Shown here: in pieces, positions 37,308 through 46,953 of the stretch
Layout: every line of letters begins with the position of its first letter
Position numbering within the stretch: the first letter of the stretch is position 1
NCBI RefSeq assembly: GCF_038087665.1
Contig: NZ_CP149925.1
Span: 62,001 to 126,000 of the forward strand
Direction of reading: 5' to 3'
Source: Gallaecimonas sp. GXIMD4217
Lineage (GTDB): Bacteria; Pseudomonadota; Gammaproteobacteria; Enterobacterales; Gallaecimonadaceae
Length of the DNA stretch: 64,000 bases
The notes under the pieces: model-generated
Database searches by the model: none
What the model saw: only the letters and a program-made list of their open reading frames with translations
Told to the model about the DNA's origin: nothing
Made by a program: the position numbers and the translations under genes

Positions 37308-39767
37308 TTACCGGCAATCGCCCTTGCAGAGCACGTTGCGTATGGTGTCGGCCAGATCCGGCGCCAGCAGCGGCAGCACCAGCTCGTCCAGCTCCCTGGT
37401 GCTGTCGGTGCCCAGCAGCTCGCCGTCGGCACCTATGTCCACCAGATCGCCCTGGCGCAACGTGTTGATCAGGCTGGCGAAGATCTTTTTGTCGAAGAAT
37501 TCCGGGGCGCTGATGCCGTGCAGGGACGACAGCCGCTCGGCCAGGGCCTGGCTGCGGCTTTCCAGCTGGCCGCGGCTGAGCGGCTCGGGATCCTGCAGCA
37601 ACGTCAGCACTATGGCGTAGCGCTGCAGGGTCTCCTGGATGGAGCCGGACAGCAGCAGCAGCTTGCGGTAGCCGGGGCTCTGGGTGCTGGCAGGCTCCCA
37701 GCCGGCGTCGTCGCCGCTGATCAGGCCCTGGCGGGCCATGCTGGCCAGGTTGGCGCGCACATAGGCTTCGATGCCGTCGCCGTCCTGGTCCAGGAACAGC
37801 TCCGCCTTCAGCAGCGGGTGGCAGGCCTTGACCGCCGCCACCACCTGCTCGCTGCTCAGGCGCTTGGCCAGGATCAGCGCCGCCATCAGCGAAGGCACCG
37901 CGAACAGGTGCAATATGTTGTTGCGGTAGTAGGTCATGGCGATGGCGCTGTTGTCGTCCAGGCTGATCACCTCGCCCAGCTCGTCCCTGGTCTGCTGGAA
38001 CTTGTCGCCCTTGAGGGCGGCGGCCAGCAGCGCCTTGCCGTTTTGCTCCGGAATGGTGGTGCGGTCGGCGTAGCGGGCCTCCCTGGCCAGGGTCAGCAGG
38101 CAGTCCAGCTGGGCCTCCAGCACCTCCCGGCTCAGGGCGCGGCGCTCGGCGGCCAGCAGGCACAGGGAGGTGAGGGTGACGGCATTGACGGCGGCGGCGT
38201 TGTTGATGCGGGTCATCACCTCATTGGCCAGGGTGTTGACGGTGGGGGTCAGCCAGCTGGGCTTGGCCTCCGGGTTCTCGGCCGCCTCGCGCCAGTGGGG
38301 CACCTGCTCGTTGAGGTAGGAAGTCAGGTTGACCGGCTCGCCGAAATTCACGAAACCCTGGCCGAAGTCCTGGCGCAGGGCGTGCAGGGTGGACTTGAAG
38401 GCCTGCCAGCCGGATTCCTTCTCCTTGGCGCTGCCGCGCAGCTCCTTGAGGTAGGAACCCACTTCCATGACGTGCTCGTAGCCGATGTAGACGGGCACCA
38501 ATGTGATGGGCCTGTTGGACTGGCGCAGCAGGCTCTGCACCGTCATGGCCAGCATGCCGGTCTTGGGCGGCAGCAGCCGGCCGGTGCGGGAGCGGCCGCC
38601 TTCGCTGAAATACTTGACCGCATAGCCCTTCTCGAACAGGGCGTTGAGGTACTCCCTGAACACCGTGGAGTAGAGCTTGTTGCCCTTGAAGCTGCGGCGG
38701 ATGAAGAAGGCGCCGCCCCGGCGGAAGATGGGCCCGGCCGGGAAGAAGTTGAGGTTGACGCCGGCGGCGATGTGGGGCGGCACCATGCCCTGCTGGTAGA
38801 TCACATAACTCAGCAGCAGGTAGTCCATATGGGATCTGTGGCAGGGCACGTAGACGATCTCGTGGCCGTCGTGGGCCAGCTGGCGTACCGTCTCGGCGTT
38901 GGTGACCTCGATGCCGTTGTAGATGCGGTTCCAGATCCAAGTCAGCAGCCGGTCGGCGAAGCGGATCAGCGACATGCTGAACTTGGCGGCGATCTCCTCC
39001 AGGTACTTGCGGGCGTTGGCCTCGGCCTTCTCGTAGGGGATCTTGCGGCTGCGGGCCTCGTCCTCTATGGCCTTGCGCAGGGCCGGGGTCTTGAGCAGGG
39101 CGGCCAGCATGGCTTCCCGGTCCGGCAGGCGCGGCCCCGTCATCACCAGGCGCTGGCGGTAGAAGTGCACCCTGGCCACCCGCGCCAGCTTGTGGGCCAG
39201 GCGCTCGTCCGAGCCCCGGTCGGCCAGCACGGCGCGCAGGGACACCGGCCTGGCGAAGCGGATGAAGTTGTCGCGGCCGTTGAGGCAGAGGATCAGGCTC
39301 TTCCTGAGCCAGGAAGGGGAGTCGTAGTCGGACAGCATGGAACCCAGTACCGAGGGGTTCTCGCTGCCGGGGCTGCGGCCCCAGAACAGCGACACCGGCA
39401 CCAGCTGGATGTCCTGGTCTTCGTGCTGGCGCAGGTGGGCCAGCACCTCGGTGAGCTGGGCCCGGAAGTTGCCCTTGCGGCGCCGGCGCGACAGCAGTGC
39501 CACCGGCTGGTCCAGGAACAGGGCGCGGGGCAGGGTGCGGCCGTTCAGCTCCAGGGGCAGGCTGGGATCCGGCAGGCCCAGCTCGGCGCACTGGCGGCGC
39601 ACGGCCAGCACGTCGCTGGCGGAGGCCGTCTTGAAGGCGTAGATGATGGGCTTGCTGGGATCGAGGCCCAGCTCCTTGAGCGGATCCTTGGGGACCAGTT
39701 TGCTGCGTACCAGCAGGGAAACGGGCCACTTCAGGGCCTTGAGCAGGGGCGACGGCACGGCTGTCAT
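37308..39767 (-). CDS. plsB: glycerol-3-phosphate 1-O-acyltransferase
   Basis: PlsB is the inner-membrane enzyme acylating sn-glycerol-3-phosphate, the first committed step of phospholipid synthesis. The 819-residue product has the acyltransferase block I H-x4-D in VPCHRSHMDYLLLSY, block II (RRGGAFFIRRSFKGNKLYS), block III (YFSEGGRSRTGRLLPPKTGM) and block IV (ITLVPVYIGYEHV). Length is near the E. coli protein (807). ATG 39767 was chosen because the 46 upstream codons are not conserved and overlap the divergent promoter. Confidence 0.97.
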   Translation of the reverse strand: MTAVPSPLLKALKWPVSLLVRSKLVPKDPLKELGLDPSKPIIYAFKTASASDVLAVRRQCAELGLPDPSLPLELNGRTLPRALFLDQPVALLSRRRRKGNFRAQLTEVLAHLRQHEDQDIQLVPVSLFWGRSPGSENPSVLGSMLSDYDSPSWLRKSLILCLNGRDNFIRFARPVSLRAVLADRGSDERLAHKLARVARVHFYRQRLVMTGPRLPDREAMLAALLKTPALRKAIEDEARSRKIPYEKAEANARKYLEEIAAKFSMSLIRFADRLLTWIWNRIYNGIEVTNAETVRQLAHDGHEIVYVPCHRSHMDYLLLSYVIYQQGMVPPHIAAGVNLNFFPAGPIFRRGGAFFIRRSFKGNKLYSTVFREYLNALFEKGYAVKYFSEGGRSRTGRLLPPKTGMLAMTVQSLLRQSNRPITLVPVYIGYEHVMEVGSYLKELRGSAKEKESGWQAFKSTLHALRQDFGQGFVNFGEPVNLTSYLNEQVPHWREAAENPEAKPSWLTPTVNTLANEVMTRINNAAAVNAVTLTSLCLLAAERRALSREVLEAQLDCLLTLAREARYADRTTIPEQNGKALLAAALKGDKFQQTRDELGEVISLDDNSAIAMTYYRNNILHLFAVPSLMAALILAKRLSSEQVVAAVKACHPLLKAELFLDQDGDGIEAYVRANLASMARQGLISGDDAGWEPASTQSPGYRKLLLLSGSIQETLQRYAIVLTLLQDPEPLSRGQLESRSQALAERLSSLHGISAPEFFDKKIFASLINTLRQGDLVDIGADGELLGTDSTRELDELVLPLLAPDLADTIRNVLCKGDCR

Positions 39768-39870
39768 CGACAATTCCAGAATCGAAAATCCGGCCGAGAA
39801 GCTTAGCAGAAAGGGTCGGGAAGTCCTACCAGGACCGGGGCCGTGGTAGACTGCGAACAGGCTTGCACAG

Positions 39871-40815
39871 ATGAACGAAACCTTGGCCCAGAACAACAGC
39901 AACACCCCCTATAGACCCAAGCTGTCCGGCCTGGACCGGGTGGTGGCCCTGGGCGGCGGCCACGGCCTGGGTCGTACCCTGTCGGCCCTGGACTTCCTGG
40001 GGCCGCGCCTGAGCGGCATCGTCACCACCACCGACAACGGCGGCTCCACCGGCCGGCTGCGCATGGCCAACAAGTGCATCGCCTGGGGCGACGTGCGCAA
40101 CTGCATCAACCAGCTGGTGCCCAAGGCCTCCACCGGCAGCAAGCTGTTCGAGTACCGCTTCAGCGGCGAAGGGGAGCTGGCCGGCCACAACCTGGGCAAC
40201 CTGATCCTGCTGGCCCTGGACGACATGAGCGTGCGCCCCCTCAAGGCCATCAACCTGGTGCGCCAGGTGCTGAGGGTGGAAAGCGAGTTGCTGCCCATGA
40301 CCGAGTCACCCTCGGATCTGCTGGCGGTGATGGCGGACGGCTCCCGCCACCTGGGCGAGATCCGCATCGACGCCCTGGACGCCATGCCCAGTACCATCCA
40401 GCTGGAGCCCCAGGTGCGGGCCACCACCGAGGCGGTGGATGCCATCGGCGAGGCCGACCTCATCGTGCTGGGCCCCGGCTCCTTCCTGACCTCGGTGCTG
40501 CCGCCGCTGCTGATCCCGGAGCTGGCTGCCGCGCTGCGCGCCTCCCAGGCGCCGAAGGTATGGGTGGAGAACCTGGCCCGGGACCAGAGCCCGGCCGCCC
40601 GGCTGAGCGGGCCACAGCGCCTCGACTGGCTGGCGAAGCTGCTGGGCTTCATGCCCGTCGACTGGGTGGTTGCCGGACCCGGCCAGGACTGGCAGGGCCT
40701 GCCCGCCGGCGTCCAGCTGCTGCAGCAGGAGCTGGCCTCGGTGCGTCTTCCCTACCGCCATGCCCGCCAGAAGCTGGCCGACGTCCTGGAGCAGGTGCTG
40801 AGAAGCTGTGGGTAA
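39871..40815 (+). CDS. ybhK: YvcK/CofD-like gluconeogenesis factor family protein
   Basis: The 314-residue protein belongs to the YvcK family, related to the 2-phospho-L-lactate transferase CofD. In Bacillus, YvcK binds UDP-sugars and is needed for gluconeogenic growth and cell shape; the gammaproteobacterial role is not settled. Motifs match E. coli YbhK: LDRVVALGGGHGLGRTLSAL, GIVTTTDNGGSTGRLR, FEYRFSGEGELAGHNLGNL and VLGPGSFLTSVLP. It lies between plsB (divergent) and lexA, where enterobacteria have dgkA. Confidence 0.9.
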   Translation: MNETLAQNNSNTPYRPKLSGLDRVVALGGGHGLGRTLSALDFLGPRLSGIVTTTDNGGSTGRLRMANKCIAWGDVRNCINQLVPKASTGSKLFEYRFSGEGELAGHNLGNLILLALDDMSVRPLKAINLVRQVLRVESELLPMTESPSDLLAVMADGSRHLGEIRIDALDAMPSTIQLEPQVRATTEAVDAIGEADLIVLGPGSFLTSVLPPLLIPELAAALRASQAPKVWVENLARDQSPAARLSGPQRLDWLAKLLGFMPVDWVVAGPGQDWQGLPAGVQLLQQELASVRLPYRHARQKLADVLEQVLRSCG

Positions 40816-40887
40816 GTCTGTGGGCAAACTGAGGTCTGGTTGTGAACAGCGGCCCGCAAGCCCTTGAACCTTGCCATCTCCCGATAA

Positions 40888-40903
40888 CTGGATATACTCA
40901 CAG
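40888..40903 (+). promoter_or_regulatory. LexA (SOS) box 1
   Basis: CTGGATATACTCACAG differs at one base from the first LexA box of the E. coli lexA promoter and fits CTGT-N8-ACAG with one mismatch. It lies about 35-50 nt upstream of lexA, consistent with autorepression. Confidence 0.88.
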
Positions 40904-40906
40904 TAA

Positions 40907-40922
40907 CTGTAAATAAACCCAG
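40907..40922 (+). promoter_or_regulatory. LexA (SOS) box 2
   Basis: CTGTAAATAAACCCAG resembles the second LexA box of the E. coli lexA promoter, including the degenerate CCAG end. Start-to-start spacing to box 1 is 19 bp, against 21 bp as I recall for E. coli. Confidence 0.85.
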
Positions 40923-40936
40923 TCATCGAGGTTAGC

Positions 40937-41557
40937 ATGCGTCCCCTGACCCAGCGCCAGAGCCAAGTGCTCGAGCTCATCCGTGAGCGAATCCACGCCA
41001 GCGGCATGCCGCCCACCCGCGCCGAGATCGCCCGGGAGCTGGGTTTTCGCAGCGCCAACGCCGCCGAGGAACACCTCAAGGCCCTGGCCAAGAAGGGCGT
41101 CATCGAGATCCTGCCCGGCACCTCCCGCGGCATCCGCCTGGTGGAGGACGAGGCCGCCAACGAGGAAGCAGGCCTGCCGCTGATCGGCCGGGTCGCCGCC
41201 GGCGAGCCGATCCTGGCCAGCCAGCATATCGAGTCCCACTACCAGGTGGATCCGGCCCTGTTCCGGCCCCACGCCGACTTCCTGCTGCGGGTGCACGGCG
41301 AGAGTATGAAGAAGATCGGCATCATGGACGGCGACCTGCTGGCGGTACACAAGACCAGCCAGGCCCGCAACGGCCAGGTGGTGGTGGCCAGGGTGGAGGA
41401 CGACGTCACCGTCAAGCGCCTCCAGCAGGACGGCCACCAGCTGCGCCTGATCGCCGAGAATGACGACTTCGAGGACATCCAGGTGGATCTGCGCGAGACC
41501 CCGGTCACCATAGAGGGCCTGGCCGTGGGGGTGATCCGCAACGCCGACTGGGTGTAA
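40937..41557 (+). CDS. lexA: SOS response repressor LexA
   Basis: LexA represses DNA-damage genes and self-cleaves when RecA filaments form. The 206-residue protein has the winged-helix DNA-binding domain ([26 protein letters not shown]), the Ala88-Gly89 cleavage site in GRVAAGEP, catalytic Ser123 in [10 protein letters not shown] and Lys160 in DDVTVKRL. Length and motifs match E. coli LexA (202). Two LexA boxes upstream show autoregulation. Confidence 0.98.
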   Translation: MRPLTQRQSQVLELIRERIHASGMPPTRAEIARELGFRSANAAEEHLKALAKKGVIEILPGTSRGIRLVEDEAANEEAGLPLIGRVAAGEPILASQHIESHYQVDPALFRPHADFLLRVHGESMKKIGIMDGDLLAVHKTSQARNGQVVVARVEDDVTVKRLQQDGHQLRLIAENDDFEDIQVDLRETPVTIEGLAVGVIRNADWV

Positions 41558-41564
41558 ACATTCC

Positions 41565-41587
41565 GGCAACTGGCCAGGCCAGTTGCC
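41565..41587 (+). terminator. perfect inverted repeat after lexA, possible terminator
   Basis: Eleven bases (GGCAACTGGCC) are perfectly repeated in inverse around a central A, 7 nt after the lexA stop. The following sequence has only a short T-run (CCCTTTCCC), so it is a weak terminator or possibly an operator. Confidence 0.5.
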
Positions 41588-41854
41588 GACCCTTTCCCTG
41601 CCTAACTTCCCGCCTCATATCGCTTTTTCCTGCTGGACTGGCGAAAAGAAATCCGATAAGTGTAAATAGAACGTTAATAAAACCGGTGCCGATAAAAACC
41701 AGGCACCAGGGTTGACGAGTAGACATAGCGTCTGTCGTCCAAGTCTTGAAGCCTTGTTGACCCGCTTGTGGGGAGAGCTTTCATAGAGCTTGGCAGTACT
41801 GTGCAGGCTCTTCTCTTGAAATTTGCAGTCGCAAATGGACAGAGGAGAAGTCAC
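41588..41854. other. leader region between lexA and the cytochrome oxidase operon
   Basis: There is no convincing gene here. The region is AT-richer than its surroundings around 41640-41700 (ATAGAACGTTAATAAAACC), which suggests the cox promoter lies here, but I could not find a well-spaced -35/-10 pair. AGAGGAG at 41841-41847 is the ribosome site for coxB. Confidence 0.5.
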
Positions 41855-43021
41855 GTGAGCAGGAGAAGTACGCTGTCCAACCGGCGCTGGCGCGCCGGTG
41901 GCATCCTGGGGGTATTGTCGGCCATGGCCGCCCCCCTGGCCTCGGCCATGCCCCTGAACATGACCAGGGGGGTGACCGAGTTCAGTCGTGAGGTCCACGA
42001 CCTTCACATGATCATTTTCTGGATCTGCTGCATCATCGGCGTGCTGGTATTCGGCGTCATGTTCTATGCGCTGATCCGCCACCGCAAATCCAAGGGGGCC
42101 AAGCCGGCCGACTTCCACGAATCCACCAAGGTGGAGATCGTCTGGACCCTGATCCCCTTCGCCATCCTCATCGGCATGGCCATTCCCGCCACCCAGGCCC
42201 TGGTCAACAGTGACGACGACGGCTCCAAGCCCGCCGATCTCACGGTGCAGGTCACCGGCTCCCAGTGGAAATGGCACTACAAGTACCTGGGCACGGACGT
42301 GGAGTACTACTCGTTGCTGGCCACGCCCAGGGATCAGATCGCCGGCAAGCTGAACAAGGGCGACAACTACCTGCTGGAGGTGGACAGGCCCCTGGTGCTG
42401 CCCACCGATCGCAACGTGCGCTTCGTGATCACCTCGGAAGACGTCATCCACTCCTGGTGGGTGCCGGCCTTCGCCGTCAAGAAGGACGCCAACCCCGGCT
42501 TCATCAACCAGGTCCAGACCCGCATCGATGAGCCCGGCATCTACCGCGGCCAGTGCGCCGAGCTGTGCGGCAAGGACCACGGCTTCATGCCGGTGGTGGT
42601 GATCGCCAAGGCCCCGAACGAGTTCGACGCCTGGCTGGAAGGTGAGCAGCAGAAGGTGGCCCTGGCCAAGGCCGAGGAAGAAAAACTGCTGGCCATGAAC
42701 ATGGGCTTCGACGAGCTGATGGCCGAGGGCGAAAAGGTCTACCAGACCTACTGCGCCGCCTGCCACCAGCCCAACGGCGAGGGCCTGCCCGGGGTCTTCC
42801 CCGGCCTCAAGGGCAGCGCCATCGCCCTGGGTGAGGTCAACGCCCATATCGACATCGTCGTCAACGGCAAGGCAGGCACCGCCATGCAGGCCTTCGGCAA
42901 GCAGCTGACCCTGGCCCAGCAGGCCGCCGTCATCACCTACGAGCGTAACGCCTGGGGCAATGACACCGGCGATGCGGTGCAGCCGTCCGATATCCACAAC
43001 TTCCTCAATGGCGCTCAATAA
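41855..43021 (+). CDS. coxB: cytochrome c oxidase subunit II with fused cytochrome c domain
   Basis: Subunit II takes electrons from cytochrome c through the CuA centre. The 388-residue product has a signal/anchor ([17 protein letters not shown]), two transmembrane helices (about 48-70 and 95-115), and the cupredoxin domain with [25 protein letters not shown] and the CuA loop [18 protein letters not shown]-terminal cytochrome c domain follows with heme motif CAACH and a later candidate Met ligand, making it a caa3-type subunit. GTG 41855 was chosen because AGGAG precedes it by 7 nt; in-frame ATG 41768 has no such site. Confidence 0.94.
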   Translation: MSRRSTLSNRRWRAGGILGVLSAMAAPLASAMPLNMTRGVTEFSREVHDLHMIIFWICCIIGVLVFGVMFYALIRHRKSKGAKPADFHESTKVEIVWTLIPFAILIGMAIPATQALVNSDDDGSKPADLTVQVTGSQWKWHYKYLGTDVEYYSLLATPRDQIAGKLNKGDNYLLEVDRPLVLPTDRNVRFVITSEDVIHSWWVPAFAVKKDANPGFINQVQTRIDEPGIYRGQCAELCGKDHGFMPVVVIAKAPNEFDAWLEGEQQKVALAKAEEEKLLAMNMGFDELMAEGEKVYQTYCAACHQPNGEGLPGVFPGLKGSAIALGEVNAHIDIVVNGKAGTAMQAFGKQLTLAQQAAVITYERNAWGNDTGDAVQPSDIHNFLNGAQ

Positions 43022-43031
43022 GGAGACCGAC

Positions 43032-44645
43032 ATGCACGCAACACGTGAAATCGATGCCGCTCCGGACATGGGCGTCGAACAGCACCACGACCATGCCCAT
43101 CACGGCCCGGCCAGCGGCCTGATGCGCTGGGTCACCACCACCAACCACAAGGACATCGGCACCCTCTACCTGTGGTTCGCCTTCATCATGTTCCTGGTGG
43201 GTGGCGCCATGGCCATGGTGATCCGCGCCGAGCTGTTCCAGCCCGGCCTGCAGCTGGTGGATCCCCACTTCTTCAACCAGATGACCACGGTGCACGGCCT
43301 GATCATGGTGTTCGGCGCCGTGATGCCGGCCTTCACCGGCCTGGCCAACTGGCTGGTGCCCATGATGATCGGCGCCCCGGACATGGCGCTGCCGCGCATG
43401 AACAACTGGAGCTTCTGGATCCTGCCTTTTGCCTTCCTGATCCTGCTGTCCAGCCTGTTCATGGAGGGGGGCGGCCCGGCCTTCGGCTGGACCTTCTACG
43501 CGCCCCTGTCCACCACCTACTCGGGTGACTCCACGGCGCTGTTCGTGTTCTCGGTGCACATCATGGGCATGAGCTCCATCATGGGCGCCATCAACGTCAT
43601 AGTGACCATCTTCAACCTCCGTGCCCCCGGCATGACCATGATGAAGATGCCGCTGTTCGTGTGGACCTGGCTGATCACCGCCTTCCTGCTCATCGCCGTG
43701 ATGCCGGTGCTGGCCGGGGCCGTGACCATGGTGCTCACCGACAAGTTCTTCGGCACCGACTTCTTCAACGCCGCCGGCGGCGGCGATCCGGTGCTGTTCC
43801 AGCACATCTTCTGGTTCTTCGGGCACCCGGAGGTGTACATCATGATACTGCCGAGCTTCGGCATCATCAGCGCCATACTGCCCACCTTCGCCCGCAAGAA
43901 GCTGTTCGGCTACTCGTCCATGGTCTACGCCACGGCCAGCATCGCCGGCCTCAGCTTCATCGTCTGGGCCCACCACATGTTCACCACCGGCATGCCGCTG
44001 TTCGGCGAGCTGTTCTTCATGTACTGCACCATGCTGATCGCGGTGCCGACCGGGGTGAAGGTGTTCAACTGGGTGGCCACGTTGTGGCGGGGCTCCATCA
44101 CCTTCGAGGTGCCCATGCTGTTCGCCCTGGCCTTCCTGGTGCTGTTCACCATCGGCGGCTTCTCGGGGCTGATGCTGGCCATCACCCCGGCGGACTTCCA
44201 GTACCACGACACCTATTTCGTGGTGGCCCACTTCCACTACGTGCTGGTGACCGGCGCCATCTTCTCGATCATGGCCGCCGCCTACTACTGGCTGCCGAAG
44301 TGGACGGGGCACATGTTCGACGAGGGCCTGGCCAAGCTGCACTTCTGGTGCTCGCTGATCTCGGTGAACCTGCTGTTCTTCCCCATGCACTTCCTGGGGC
44401 TGGCCGGCATGCCGAGGCGGATCCCCGACTACGCGCTGCAGTTCGCCGACGTCAACAAGCTGGTGTCCATCGGCGGCTTCGCCTTCGGCCTCAGCCAGCT
44501 GATCTTCCTGGCGGTGGTGATCAAGTGCATCCGTGGCGGCGAAAAGGCCCCGGCCAAGCCCTGGGAAGGGGCCGAGGGCCTGGAGTGGACCCTGCCCAGC
44601 CCGGCGCCCTACCACACCTTTGAAACGCCGCCCGAGGTGAAGTGA
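43032..44645 (+). CDS. coxA: cytochrome c oxidase subunit I
   Basis: Subunit I holds heme a and the heme a3-CuB oxygen-reduction site and pumps protons. The 537-residue, 12-helix protein has the heme a ligand in [15 protein letters not shown], the CuB histidine and cross-linked Tyr in [23 protein letters not shown], and the heme a3/a ligands in [15 protein letters not shown]. It begins at ATG 43032 after AAGGAG; upstream in-frame ATG 43008 lies within coxB. It is followed by ctaG with a TGATG overlap. Confidence 0.97.
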   Translation: MHATREIDAAPDMGVEQHHDHAHHGPASGLMRWVTTTNHKDIGTLYLWFAFIMFLVGGAMAMVIRAELFQPGLQLVDPHFFNQMTTVHGLIMVFGAVMPAFTGLANWLVPMMIGAPDMALPRMNNWSFWILPFAFLILLSSLFMEGGGPAFGWTFYAPLSTTYSGDSTALFVFSVHIMGMSSIMGAINVIVTIFNLRAPGMTMMKMPLFVWTWLITAFLLIAVMPVLAGAVTMVLTDKFFGTDFFNAAGGGDPVLFQHIFWFFGHPEVYIMILPSFGIISAILPTFARKKLFGYSSMVYATASIAGLSFIVWAHHMFTTGMPLFGELFFMYCTMLIAVPTGVKVFNWVATLWRGSITFEVPMLFALAFLVLFTIGGFSGLMLAITPADFQYHDTYFVVAHFHYVLVTGAIFSIMAAAYYWLPKWTGHMFDEGLAKLHFWCSLISVNLLFFPMHFLGLAGMPRRIPDYALQFADVNKLVSIGGFAFGLSQLIFLAVVIKCIRGGEKAPAKPWEGAEGLEWTLPSPAPYHTFETPPEVK

Positions 44646-45190
44646 TGAACGACCGGCAGCCGGACAACAACAAGCTGGTCAGGCGCCTGATCATCATAGT
44701 GGTGCTGATGTTCGGCTTCGGTTTCGCCCTGGTGCCCCTCTACGACGTGTTCTGCGAGGTCACCGGCATCAACGGCAAGACCGGCGGCAAGGTCGAGGCG
44801 CCGGTGGCAGGCCGGGTGGACCAGAGCCGCACCGTCACCGTGGAGTTCGTCACCTACATCAGCGGCGGCATGCCTTGGGAGTTCAGGCCGGTCATAGAGC
44901 GCATCCAGGTCCACCCCGGCGAACGCCGCCAGGTGGCCTTCTATGCCCGCAACAGGGCCCGCCAGGACATCGTCGGCCAGGCGATCCCCTCGGTGGCCCC
45001 CGGCCTGGGCGCCAAGTATTTCCACAAGATCGAGTGCTTCTGTTTCAACCGGCAGCCGCTGGCGGCCGGTGAAGAAACCGAGATGGGCCTGGTGTTCTAT
45101 ATCGACCCGGAAATTCCCGACAACATCCAGACCCTCACGCTCTCCTACACCCTCTACAACCTGAGCGGTAACAGCGAGGCAGAATCATGA
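44645..45190 (+). CDS. ctaG: cytochrome c oxidase assembly protein CtaG/Cox11
   Basis: CtaG inserts copper into the CuB site of subunit I. The 181-residue product has one N-terminal transmembrane helix (LVRRLIIIVVLMFGFGFALVPLYDVFCEVTG) and a periplasmic domain with the copper-binding C-x-C in KIECFCFNRQPL and the closing PEIPDNIQTLTLSYTLYN. The ATG overlaps the coxA stop, and its own stop overlaps coxC, as usual for cox clusters. Confidence 0.95.
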   Translation: MNDRQPDNNKLVRRLIIIVVLMFGFGFALVPLYDVFCEVTGINGKTGGKVEAPVAGRVDQSRTVTVEFVTYISGGMPWEFRPVIERIQVHPGERRQVAFYARNRARQDIVGQAIPSVAPGLGAKYFHKIECFCFNRQPLAAGEETEMGLVFYIDPEIPDNIQTLTLSYTLYNLSGNSEAES

Positions 45191-46056
45191 ACGAACGTTA
45201 TTACGTCCCGGCCAGCTCCATCTGGCCCATCGTCGGCGCCCTCGGGCTCTTCCTGATCGCCTTCGGCGCCGGCAAGTACGTGCCCGAGGTCACCAGCGGC
45301 GAGCCCGGCTACGGCGGCTGGATCCTCTTTGCCGGCCTGATGGTCATCATCTTCATGTGCTTCGGCTGGTTCGGCACCGTCATCAACGAGTCCATGAAGG
45401 GGCTCTACTCGGCCCAGATGGAACGCTCCTTCCGCCAGGGCATGAGCTGGTTCATCTTCTCCGAGGTGATGTTCTTCGGCGCCTTCTTCGGGGCCCTGTT
45501 CTACGCCCGCATCTTCGCGGTGCCCTGGCTGGGCGGCGACTCCAACAACATCTTCACCAACGAGCTGCTGTGGCCGGACTTCGCCGGCACCTGGCCTGTG
45601 ACCACCACCCCCGGCGGCGCCGAGACCCAGGCCATGCCCTGGCAGGGCCTGCCCCTGTACAACACCCTGATCCTGCTGGCGTCGTCGGTGACGGTACACC
45701 TGGCCCACGTGGCCCTGGAGAAGAACAAGCGCCAGCAGATCGTCGCCTGGCTGGGTCTGACCATAGTGCTGGGCGCCACCTTCCTCTACTTCCAGGGCGA
45801 GGAATACATCCACGCCTACCAGGAGATGGACCTGCGCCTGGATGCCGGCATCTACGGCAACACCTTCTTCATGCTGACCGGTTTCCACGGTCTGCACGTC
45901 ACCCTGGGCACCCTGATGCTGATCATCATGTGGCTCAGGGTACTCAAGGGCCACTTCAGGCCAGACGACCACTTCGGCTTCATGGCGGCCAGCTGGTACT
46001 GGCACTTCGTGGATGTGGTCTGGCTGTGCCTGTTCGTGTTCGTGTACGTGCTCTAG
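45187..46056 (+). CDS. coxC: cytochrome c oxidase subunit III
   Basis: Subunit III is a seven-helix membrane protein that stabilises the catalytic core and binds lipid near the D proton channel. The 289-residue product starts MNERYYVPASSIWPIVGALG, typical of the gammaproteobacterial form, and has FFGAFFGALFYARI, HLAHVALEKNKRQQI and the ending WYWHFVDVVWLCLFVFVYVL. Its ATG overlaps ctaG, and its TAG stop overlaps the stop of the opposite-strand DUF2909 gene within CTAG. Confidence 0.96.
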   Translation: MNERYYVPASSIWPIVGALGLFLIAFGAGKYVPEVTSGEPGYGGWILFAGLMVIIFMCFGWFGTVINESMKGLYSAQMERSFRQGMSWFIFSEVMFFGAFFGALFYARIFAVPWLGGDSNNIFTNELLWPDFAGTWPVTTTPGGAETQAMPWQGLPLYNTLILLASSVTVHLAHVALEKNKRQQIVAWLGLTIVLGATFLYFQGEEYIHAYQEMDLRLDAGIYGNTFFMLTGFHGLHVTLGTLMLIIMWLRVLKGHFRPDDHFGFMAASWYWHFVDVVWLCLFVFVYVL

Positions 46057-46259
46057 TAGGGGCGGGGATTGGGGGTGATGAGGCCGGTGGCGAGCAGGAT
46101 GATGATGATCACCAGCACCAGCGCCGACAGCAGCACCCGCCGTCCCAGGAAACGGCTGATGCGGCCCTGTTCGCCCTGGCGGTTCATGACCAGCAGGGCC
46201 CGGAACAGGGTGAAGATGATGTAGCCCAGCAGGGCGACGATGAGCAGTTTGATGATCAT
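46053..46259 (-). CDS. DUF2909 (twin transmembrane) small protein
   Basis: The 68-residue product has two hydrophobic helices (about 2-24 and 41-62) joined by a basic loop (NRQGEQGRISRFLGRR), fitting the small DUF2909 family. Members are often found on the opposite strand between coxC and SURF1, so a role in oxidase assembly is plausible but unproven. The gene fits exactly into the gap: stops overlap coxC by 4 nt, and its ATG overlaps the first usable SURF1 ATG by 2 nt in CATG. No Shine-Dalgarno is visible upstream. Confidence 0.75.
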   Translation of the reverse strand: MIIKLLIVALLGYIIFTLFRALLVMNRQGEQGRISRFLGRRVLLSALVLVIIIILLATGLITPNPRPY

Positions 46260-46953
46260 GAGGGTGAAGTTGGTTGTGCCTTATCTGGTTACTCTGAGCC
46301 TGCTGGGGCTCTTTGGCAAGCTGGCCTGGTGGCAATGGCACAAGGCCGAGGCCAAGGAGCAGCGCCTGGCCCGGCTCACGGCCCTGGCCGAGCAGGGCCC
46401 GAAGCCCCTGGCCGAGCTGCTGGCCGAAGGCGGTGAGCTGCAGGACGCCCAGGCCAGGGTCGAGGGCCGCTGGCTGCCCCGGGCCATCCTCTGGGACAAC
46501 CGCACCCTGGACCGGCGAGTGGGCTACGACCTGCTGCAGCCGGTAGAGACCAATGCCGGCATAGTGCTGGTCAACCGCGGCTGGCTGCCGGCCCCGGCCC
46601 GGCGCAGCCAGCTGCCCGAGCTGCCCCTGGCCAGGGGCCAGGTGGTGCTCAGCGGCCGCCTGGTGCGGCCCGAGGCCAGCCTGCGCCTGGCCGAGCTGCC
46701 GCCGGAGCGCATTGACGGCGCCCTGCGGGTGCAGTGGCCGCTGCCCGGTCCCATCGCCCAGGCCCTGGATCTCGAGCTGCTGCCGGTGGTGCTGGCCCCA
46801 AGCGAGTCCACCGATAACCTCAGGCCCCACTGGGCGCCCCTGACCATGTCACCCCAAAAGCACCGGGGCTATGCGCTGCAATGGGCCACCATGGCCCTGG
46901 CGCTCGCTATTGCCTTCCTGTATTGGCGGTCCAAGCAAAGGAAAACACCATGA
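46258..46953 (+). CDS. SURF1 family cytochrome oxidase assembly protein
   Basis: SURF1 proteins bind heme a and help deliver it to subunit I. The roughly 231-residue product has a transmembrane helix at each end (about 6-25 and 205-223) with a periplasmic domain between. Family motifs are LGLFGKLAWWQWHKAEAKEQRLARL, VLVNRGWLPAPARRS and HRGYALQWATMALALAIAFLYW. Start is uncertain: ATG 46258, ATG 46240 or GTG 46264 are all in frame and none has a strong ribosome site. Confidence 0.92.
   Translation: MRVKLVVPYLVTLSLLGLFGKLAWWQWHKAEAKEQRLARLTALAEQGPKPLAELLAEGGELQDAQARVEGRWLPRAILWDNRTLDRRVGYDLLQPVETNAGIVLVNRGWLPAPARRSQLPELPLARGQVVLSGRLVRPEASLRLAELPPERIDGALRVQWPLPGPIAQALDLELLPVVLAPSESTDNLRPHWAPLTMSPQKHRGYALQWATMALALAIAFLYWRSKQRKTP

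Noticed and set aside
41757-41785. TTGACC with a downstream TTCATA as the cox promoter
   Set aside because: The -10 match is poor at the required spacing, so it was not reported as a feature.
43005-44615. 536-codon minus-strand frame opposite coxA
   Set aside because: Translation is rich in His/Glu/Gly with no domain; coxA is certain.
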